The position numbers and the translations under genes are program-made. Positions 57,784 to 64,000 of a stretch of DNA of 64,000 nucleotides are shown piece after piece. Numbering within the stretch: position 1 is the stretch's first letter; the number at the start of each line of letters is the position of its first letter. The DNA comes from Sepioteuthis lessoniana (taxonomy: Eukaryota; Mollusca; Cephalopoda; Myopsida; Loliginidae): the NCBI GenBank assembly GCA_963585895.1, contig OY757939.1, positions 39,925,641 through 39,989,640 of the forward strand, in the 5' to 3' direction. The notes below the pieces were generated by a model. The model saw only the letters and a list, made by a program, of their open reading frames with translations, was not told the DNA's origin and did no database searches.

Positions 57784-58000
57784 CTTTAAAAAAAAATTTT
57801 CAGAAATAATGTAGAAATAAAAAAAAATTAAATTAATTTTATTTTAAATAGCTGAGCCAATAGATTATAGAATTACCAACAAACTGTTAACAAATAATTG
57901 CTATATTCATTTTGACGATTAAAAAAAATAACAAAATAAACGTCAAAGGAAATTTATCATAGGAATCGAATTCACCGGGAACTATTTTCATATATTTTTT
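56470..58000. other. Intergenic, no gene seen
   Basis: A short plus-strand frame at 56593 (MSEWKINLSSSRKRRSQWNV) ends within 40 codons and has no clear donor. The rest is very AT-rich with a (TA)n. Confidence 0.35.
57719..57782. repeat. (TA)n microsatellite
   Basis: About 31 uninterrupted TA units. Confidence 0.95.
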
Positions 58001-58019
58001 TAATATAGTTATTGACGAG

Positions 58020-58137
58020 GCTTAACTTAGATGTGGCTCAAGCCCAGAAATATGAAGCAACTAGTGTGAATCGAATTCACTAATAATGGTATGCTAATCC
58101 AGTTTGCTAACCATTACACCACATGAGATGACCATAT
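58020..58137 (-). mobile_element. tRNA-derived SINE head
   Basis: The minus strand reads CATGTGGTGTAATGGTTAGC (A box) and GTGAATTCGATTCACAC (B box with paired arm). No recognisable core or tail follows. Confidence 0.6.
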
Positions 58138-58383
58138 TTTTAAAAAATAGTAATTAAATTGGAATCAAAGAATAATAAATAGTAAACTACGGAAGCCCAT
58201 AATTATCAATAAGTATTTTGAAATTTATTCTCTTTTTAGAATTTAAAAATATAGTAAACATTTTCTCACTTGATTAAGATCGATTTAATCGTAGTGACCA
58301 CAGAAAAAATCCAAGTTTTATCAATTGTGTTTATTCACAATCAAATTTAAACAAGATGTAAAGACGATGCGCAAAAAGCCATA

Positions 58384-58629
58384 ATGTTTTTGTTAAACAT
58401 CCATACTGTTGAAATCATTCAGTTCGACATCAGTTTAAATGATGTAATTCATGTTGGTCATGTGGTTAGTTTAAAATCAAATTCCTCTTTCATCGTAAAA
58501 GATCCATCCAGTGAAAAGTTGTCTCTTTTGATAGCATTTCAATCGAAACCTGTCGACATTTCTTCCACATTTCAATTAATTTTGAACAATAATAAATTAA
58601 AATTTTTTAAATTAAAAAATGCTATTTAA
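58384..58629 (+). CDS. Hypothetical 81-codon ORF, doubtful
   Basis: ATG to TAA with a fairly normal peptide (NDVIHVGHVVSLKSNSSFIV; DPSSEKLSLLIAFQSKP) given the AT-rich context. No family recognised, no neighbours in an obvious unit. It may be one exon of a gene, or chance. Confidence 0.2.
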   Translation: MFLLNIHTVEIIQFDISLNDVIHVGHVVSLKSNSSFIVKDPSSEKLSLLIAFQSKPVDISSTFQLILNNNKLKFFKLKNAI

Positions 58630-58904
58630 ATTTTAGAAGATACAAATCTAAAATTAAATATGAAAATTAAACTAAATAAATCGAACATGTAAGAATGCAG
58701 TAGCTAAACCTTTTTGGAAAATAAACTTTATATAATTCCCTTTACAATAACAGAGAACGACACTTGAGAAATTGAAAATTATTTTATTTATTCAAATATT
58801 ATATATAATAAAAGTGTGTACATGTGGAGGGGGACACTAAATAATTATTTCTTTTAAAGAATATGTGTGTCTGTTTATCACTTCGTGGGTGTCACCATAC
58901 CCCC

Positions 58905-59084
58905 CCCAGCAAGACATATTGGCACCGTGCATGAAAATAAAGATGAACTCGTTGGTGACGTTCTCCATGGACTTCAACATATGAAAACACCAGTGTTGGC
59001 CGAACAGCAAAAACTTACATGCATCAGCTGTGTGGACACTGGATGTCGTCTAGAGGACTTACCAAGTGTGATGGCTGATAGAGA

Positions 59085-59088
<4 letters not shown>
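58905..59088 (+). mobile_element. Old RTE LINE fragment
   Basis: The open frame NKDELVGDVLHGLQHMKTP and CVDTGCRLEDLPSVMADRD corresponds to the RTE C-terminal segment (DELIRDVLLWTP, DTGCCPEDLP) at 44470-44610. Divergence is high. Followed by (TA)n(GA)n at 59090-59148. Confidence 0.65.

Positions 59089-59089
<1 letters not shown>

Positions 59090-59148
<59 letters not shown>
59090..59148. repeat. (TA)n(GA)n microsatellite
   Basis: TA units switching to GA units directly after the RTE remnant at 58905-59088. Confidence 0.95.
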
Positions 59149-59150
<2 letters not shown>

Positions 59151-59849
59151 CAAAGAAATCTGTGGTGTTGGAATGCCTTGATAATGATGATAAAACTATT
59201 TTACATTTTCGTACCTCTTTTGTTTATTGAATGATACGTGCATATTTTTAATTGTTGGTACATTTGTGTATTCTTTCAATAATTCTTAAAGATTTTATCT
59301 TGTCTTTCCTTCCATTTATTCAGTGTTGGTGTTGTAAGGAATAATTAAAAATAAAATAATAAATTCAAAAGTAGCTGTTCCCAGAAGCCTTCTGACAGGA
59401 AGCAAGAATGGCCCATGTCTAAAGAAAGGGACTTCAGGCCACTAAAGAGAAATTCATTCACTTCAGCCATTACCACTGCATTCAAAAGCCCCTTTTCTCT
59501 CTCGGCTGCTAGCAGTCAGTACCTGTACTGATTGGGTCCTGGGGCCTGATAGTCAGCTGTGTCTCCAGCTAGCAAGCTGCCTCTGCTAACATACCTTACT
59601 GAAAACATCCGCAGGATAAATGACAAATTTCAGATTTATAACTTCCAGAAAATGACTATAATATATTTCAACAACTTGTCTACAAAACATAACTACTTCT
59701 ATTGTCGTGAACCCTAAAATAAAGTTTTGAGTTAAAAGGTATCCTTGTTTCTTTCCTTTCTTCCTTAAATTCTCTTGCAGCCTTCCACAAAGAGAAAACA
59801 AGTTGAGTAGAGAACAAAAGAGTCAGATACAAACACTCAAAGTCACCCT

Positions 59850-60232
59850 TGTTTGAAATAGAAATGTTTTTGACAATTAAACTGTGTACTTAAATTTAAA
59901 TTACATACTTATGCTAAACTGAATAGTTTAAAATAGAACTTTTTTGTTCATTGAAACTGTACTTACACTAAACTGACTTGTTTAATTTTAATATAGAACT
60001 GTTTTGACATTTAACTGTGTAAACAAAATCTATACTTATATTAAACTGAATTGGCTGAATTAGAACTGTTTGACTAAACCGATTAGTTTAAAAAAGAAAT
60101 CTTTTTGACAATTAAACTGTGTTCTAATGCTAAACTGAATTGTTTGAAATAGAACTGATTATTTGTATAAAAATGGATTTGGTGTTAAATGACCAACAAA
60201 GGTTGATATGCCATAAAACCCAAACAACCAAA
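59850..60232 (+). mobile_element. R2 composite element, plus strand, headless
   Basis: VNTR units (TTGACAATTAAACTGTGT; TTATGCTAAACTGAATAG), then GGATTTGGTGTTAAATGACC, GGTTGATATGCCATAAAACC: a 5'-truncated copy with intact hairpin tail. The only clear plus-strand copy, and it lies outside METTL17. Confidence 0.8.
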
Positions 60233-60239
60233 TCAAAGT

Positions 60240-62170
60240 CACCCCCATAGAACTCAATAACCGCCATGACGACAACTACAAATAACTAAACAAATCTTCT
60301 AATCACATAGTGTATCACAAATATACTAATGCTAATATTGGTCTCTGGTGAGTGAGGACTCAACTAAATATCTTCCCTACCTCCAAGCAACCCAATATGT
60401 AAGTAGGTGTCATTTAATGTTTCAACCAAATATGACATAAATGTTATTGTTCGGTGTGAGATATTTGATTATTTGCCCTTGAGCAACTCTCTTCATCACC
60501 AAAGTTGTTATGGAAACTAAAATCATTAACAAGTAACATCATAAGTGAATGGTACCAGGTTATAAATAGATAAGTTATCAAAAAAAGCCAGTGGCCAGAG
60601 GAAAGATTAATTGACAAAGTTCAACATCTTCTCCAGTAGGTAAGATATGCTTGATTTAGCACCATGAACTGAAAACAGCATTTAACCAGTTCTTGCCAAG
60701 GCTATTAAACTTGATTGGCCACCTAAGAAGTGGCTGGGGGCTAGCCAGACACTGCTGAACATGTGAAGTGGAAATGGAGGTTGAGTGTTCTGTGAACACC
60801 AGTAAAACAGGGTTATTATGAGATGAAGGTTTATATGAATGGAGAAGAAAGAATGATTAGAAAATTTTTAAAGAGCTGGTTTTAACTAGAACAAAGAAGT
60901 TACTTTTGTTGGTAAATTATTCTTTTTTGGTTTAATTTAAATATCAAATTTATAGCTGAGGAAATAAGAAAAGTTAAATAAAATTTCAAAGTTACATTCA
61001 TCAATGGAATGTCAGTGTGTTGTGTTGAATATGAATGTTTGTTTTTTTTAAATCTGCATAAAAATGATTATAAAGGTTTTTACTTTGCATTGAAATCATT
61101 CAATGTTGATATAAATATTTAGAAACAGTCGGTTTTTTTAAAGAGATGGAATTGAAGAAATTACAAAAAAAGAAATGAATAAAAGTTGATATTTAATTTA
61201 TACTGTAGCTGCTGCTGATTCTGGTCATCATCGGAACAGGTTTCCCCTTCTTCAAAATTCTGGCAGTGAAGATGATGTATTGTAATCATTGTTCATTCAG
61301 ACAAATTTTCTCAATGTTTTTTTATTTTATCACAATCTTTTAAACTGCCTGAATTTTGGTCTATTTGGACCAATTTTTCTGGTCAAAATACATAGCCAGT
61401 GTTGGTAATTATGCAGAAAGAAATAGTATTTTCTAGTTGAACACTTGCTTGCTCCATCCAATAGTGTTATGGGGGTGAACTGAAATGTTCATAGGATGAC
61501 AGTATATCTGCTGTTGACTTTTTTGACCAATGGGATTTGAGCACTTTAATTCTGATGGAAGAAGTGTGTGGACTGTAATGTGGAATATGTTGGAAAAAAA
61601 AACTCATTTGGATATATCCCATGAGTGTATCTTAGTCAGCCAATGAACTTTTCTGTTGACCCTCATAGAGCTTTTTGTGGAAATAAATATGAGGCATTAC
61701 TTTTGGAGCATATCTGTATATTATAGTGACCTGATTTTTGGATGTATATTCCATAACACAACAAAATGGCACATCATAGTGGATTTTAACACTATTACAT
61801 TAATTTAGAGAATAAATCAATTTTCAGTCTCATCTGCAACCTCATAATCAAAATAGCATGGAAGGTCAATATTTGTACACACTTCACCTTTATAATTTCT
61901 TAAGAAAGGTATATCTTAAAATCTATTTATAGAATACTTCACCTCATTTATTTATTTATTTGTAATTAATTCTATAAATAGAATACTTTCAGCAAGTATT
62001 CTGAAATACGGACTTTACATATTTAATTTTCGCTTGTGAAAATGTCTTTCATTTGAAATATTATCCTTTTTCAATTTTAATATCCTTGCTTTAATGGTGG
62101 TAGATATTATCTTCTCCACATAGGTGCCTGCTGCTATTTTTTTTAGGTAGTGTGAGTGGAACAAAAAGTA
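60240..62170. other. Intergenic, no gene seen
   Basis: AT-rich. At 61206-61285 an acceptor-like TATACTGTAG precedes a 25-codon frame (CTGCTGCTGATTCTGGTC), too short to call. No repeats of the families above. Confidence 0.35.
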
Positions 62171-62171
62171 T

Positions 62172-62820
62172 AGGGTATCTCAATATACATGGGGACCCAT
62201 GTAACTGCTAATAACTCTACTAATAATAATAATGTGTTCTTTTTTGTTTCAGATTTGAAAATAGTATACTATAACAACTATTAATCCTGGATCCCAATGC
62301 CTTGGACAAACGAGGAAAAATATTTTGTGTCACGACTCATTTGGAGACAAAATCATTCAAAACTGTCTCAAAATAGATGTAAACCATTAATATGATAATG
62401 ATTTATTACTGAGACAAGAAACTCAAAAAAAGAGGAGGTGTTTTCGTGGTGTAATGGTTAAAGCGATTGACTGTGGAATCGTAGTACGCGGGTTCGTACT
62501 CCAGTCGCGCTATTACGTTCACTTTTGGGCAAATACCCTTGGGAAAGGTATGAACCCCCTTATCCTCCCAGTTAAGGGTTAAATAGCACCACTACTGTTC
62601 TTCTAGGAGAATGGCTTTGGCATTAAATAACCTAAAAAGAGTTGATATGCCATTAAACAAAAGAAACCAAACCATCAAAAAAAGATTGCATGTCCTGGAA
62701 ACGGATATAATAACAATTAAAAAACCATTGATTTGATGTCTCTAGCTCAAAGGATGCATTTTTTAAATCAAAATCATTAATTATTCCTTTTTTTTTTTTA
62801 GAAATGTAAAACTATTATTT
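62172..62820. mobile_element. MITE copy 2 with nested SINE A
   Basis: Begins AGGGTATCTCAATATACATG, shares AGATTTGAAAATAGTATACT and TTGGAGACAAAATCATTCA, is split by SINE A at 62433, and resumes at AGATTGCATGTCCTGGAAAC. The right terminal repeat is not found. Confidence 0.7.
62433..62681 (+). mobile_element. SINE A, full length, nested in a MITE
   Basis: GGTGTTTTCGTGGTGTAATG, B box GGGTTCGTACTCC, core ACCCTTGGGAAAGGTATGAA, tail GGCATTAAATAACC/GTTGATATGCC. It splits the MITE copy beginning at 62172. Confidence 0.85.
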
Positions 62821-63207
62821 TACAGGGTGTCTCAATATACATGGGGACCCATGTAACTGCTAATAACTCTACTAATAATAATGTGTTCGTTTTTGTTTCA
62901 GATTTGAAAATAGTATACTATCACAACTATTAATTCTCAATCACAATGCTTTGGACAAGATTGGAAAAATATTTTGTATCACTACTTATTTGCAGACAAA
63001 ACCATTCAAAACTATCTCAAGAGACAAAAAAGATTGCATGTCCTGAAAGCTGATATAATAATAATAAAAAAACAACATTGATCTGATGTCTCTAGCTCAA
63101 AGGATGCATTTTTTACAGGACGTGTTTCAAATGACTGCAATTGTGCTTGTCTCAGTAATAAATCATGATCATTAATGGGTTGCATCTATTTTGAGACACC
63201 CTGTATA
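62821..63207. mobile_element. MITE copy 3, complete
   Basis: 387 bp from ACAGGGTGTCTCAATATAC to TTTTGAGACACCCTGT with flanking TA. No coding capacity, so non-autonomous; the TA target suggests a Tc1/mariner superfamily helper. Confidence 0.85.
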
Positions 63208-63209
63208 TA

Positions 63210-64000
63210 TCAAAAAATATCTTATTGATAACCCTGTTAGATGATAAGGCATTCCAGGTGTGGAGAAAGAGCTGTCATTTTGAGAATGAGTATAACTCAT
63301 TGTACCATAGGACCAACGTTTTGTGCTGTAAAGAAAGAAGTCCGCAGAAAAAGAAATACTCAAACTCGAAGGTAAGGGAAAAAATATAGCGGCTGTTTTT
63401 ATTCAGCTATGATCGCTGTAATTCAAAAAGTTCACTTTTGTTCTGTCCTTCCTCTCCCTTCCCTTTGGTGGTGATGGGGTGTATGTGAGAGCTGGTTGTT
63501 TGACAGACGTTTGTCACAGCAGATCGGTCACAGCAGACTGGGGTATGATAGGTTGGCTTCCAGAACCTTTAACGCACCCGTTTTGACAACTGTCTTCAAC
63601 TCTGCCAAAATCTCATTACTTGTTTTCTTATATAGAGATTTTGGAGAACGAACCAAAGATCCGTGAATGTTCTATTGTCATCAGTGAAGCTGTCGTGAAA
63701 CATGTGATTATTTATCTGTGATTATTTTAAAATCACGTCTAACTTTGCAGGTCATTCTGCCTGCACGCACTAGTCTCGTGACACCCTCACTGATTGATGA
63801 CAGCGGCCGTCCGTAATATTACATCTTTAGTTGTAATGGTTCTCAAGCCATTTTTTTACCAATGGACCCCTTTGATTCCTATTCTACTCTAGCTTATTAG
63901 TCAATATATTTACTTCAACAGTCTATTCATAAGATTTTAGGCAGCTGTATTTTTCTTTTGATAAAAAGAACATTAAATGGATTGATTTCAAAATCACAAA
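63210..64000. other. No gene seen
   Basis: Between the last MITE and the window end; moderately higher GC at 63440-63830 (GCAGATCGGTCACAGCAGAC). No frame with support. Confidence 0.35.

Noticed and set aside
61206..61285. Terminal exon after an acceptor-like TATACTGTAG
   Set aside because: Only about 25 codons, readable equally well in two frames, and no partner exon was found.

Overview
This is a eukaryotic, AT-rich, intron- and repeat-dense window. It is best read as an invertebrate genome, most likely a mollusc and plausibly a coleoid cephalopod such as octopus. The reasons are several tRNA-derived SINE families built on one shared central core (the layout described for cephalopod Ceph-SINEs), RTE-type LINEs ending in (ATG)n, mariner and P-like transposon relics, and long TA/CA/GA microsatellites. 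The species is an inference and was not tested.

The main host gene fills most of the window on the minus strand. It is METTL17 (Rsm22 family, mitochondrial small-ribosomal-subunit assembly factor). Fifteen coding exons can be placed from the start codon at 55766 to the stop at 13380. All splice phases agree and the exons give 545 codons plus a stop. The methyltransferase-fold motif, the cysteine motifs and the conserved WGDLLP region near the C-terminus are all visible. A second host gene runs on the plus strand at the left; only its last two coding exons lie here (5965-6155 and 9785-9928). It is tail-to-tail with METTL17, and I do not recognise it.

Layout. 1-2050: no gene seen. 2056-5614: RTE scrap, P-type transposase pseudogene, SINEs, and a deleted mariner containing telomere-like repeats. 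5965-9928: 3' end of the unknown gene. 10500-13190: SINEs and an RTE 3' fragment. 13380-55766: METTL17, whose introns hold SINEs, a 1.1-kb minisatellite, a 3.2-kb RTE LINE, LINE and LTR-element fragments and MITEs. 55800-64000: mostly repeats, with no convincing gene.

The most interesting system is a network of non-autonomous retroelements. A recurring composite element (here called R2; no link to the R2 LINE) has a unique head, an internal VNTR and a hairpin-forming 3' tail. It resembles primate SVA in architecture, not in sequence. The same hairpin tail ends a tRNA-derived SINE family (SINE A). It also lies downstream of a degraded non-LTR retrotransposon coding region at 32100-32500, which makes that LINE clade the candidate mobiliser. 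Nearly every R2 copy inside METTL17 is in the sense orientation of the gene. A second SINE family (SINE B) ends with a short sequence also found at the 3' end of the RTE copy. A third (SINE C) shares the SINE A head and core but carries a different tail.
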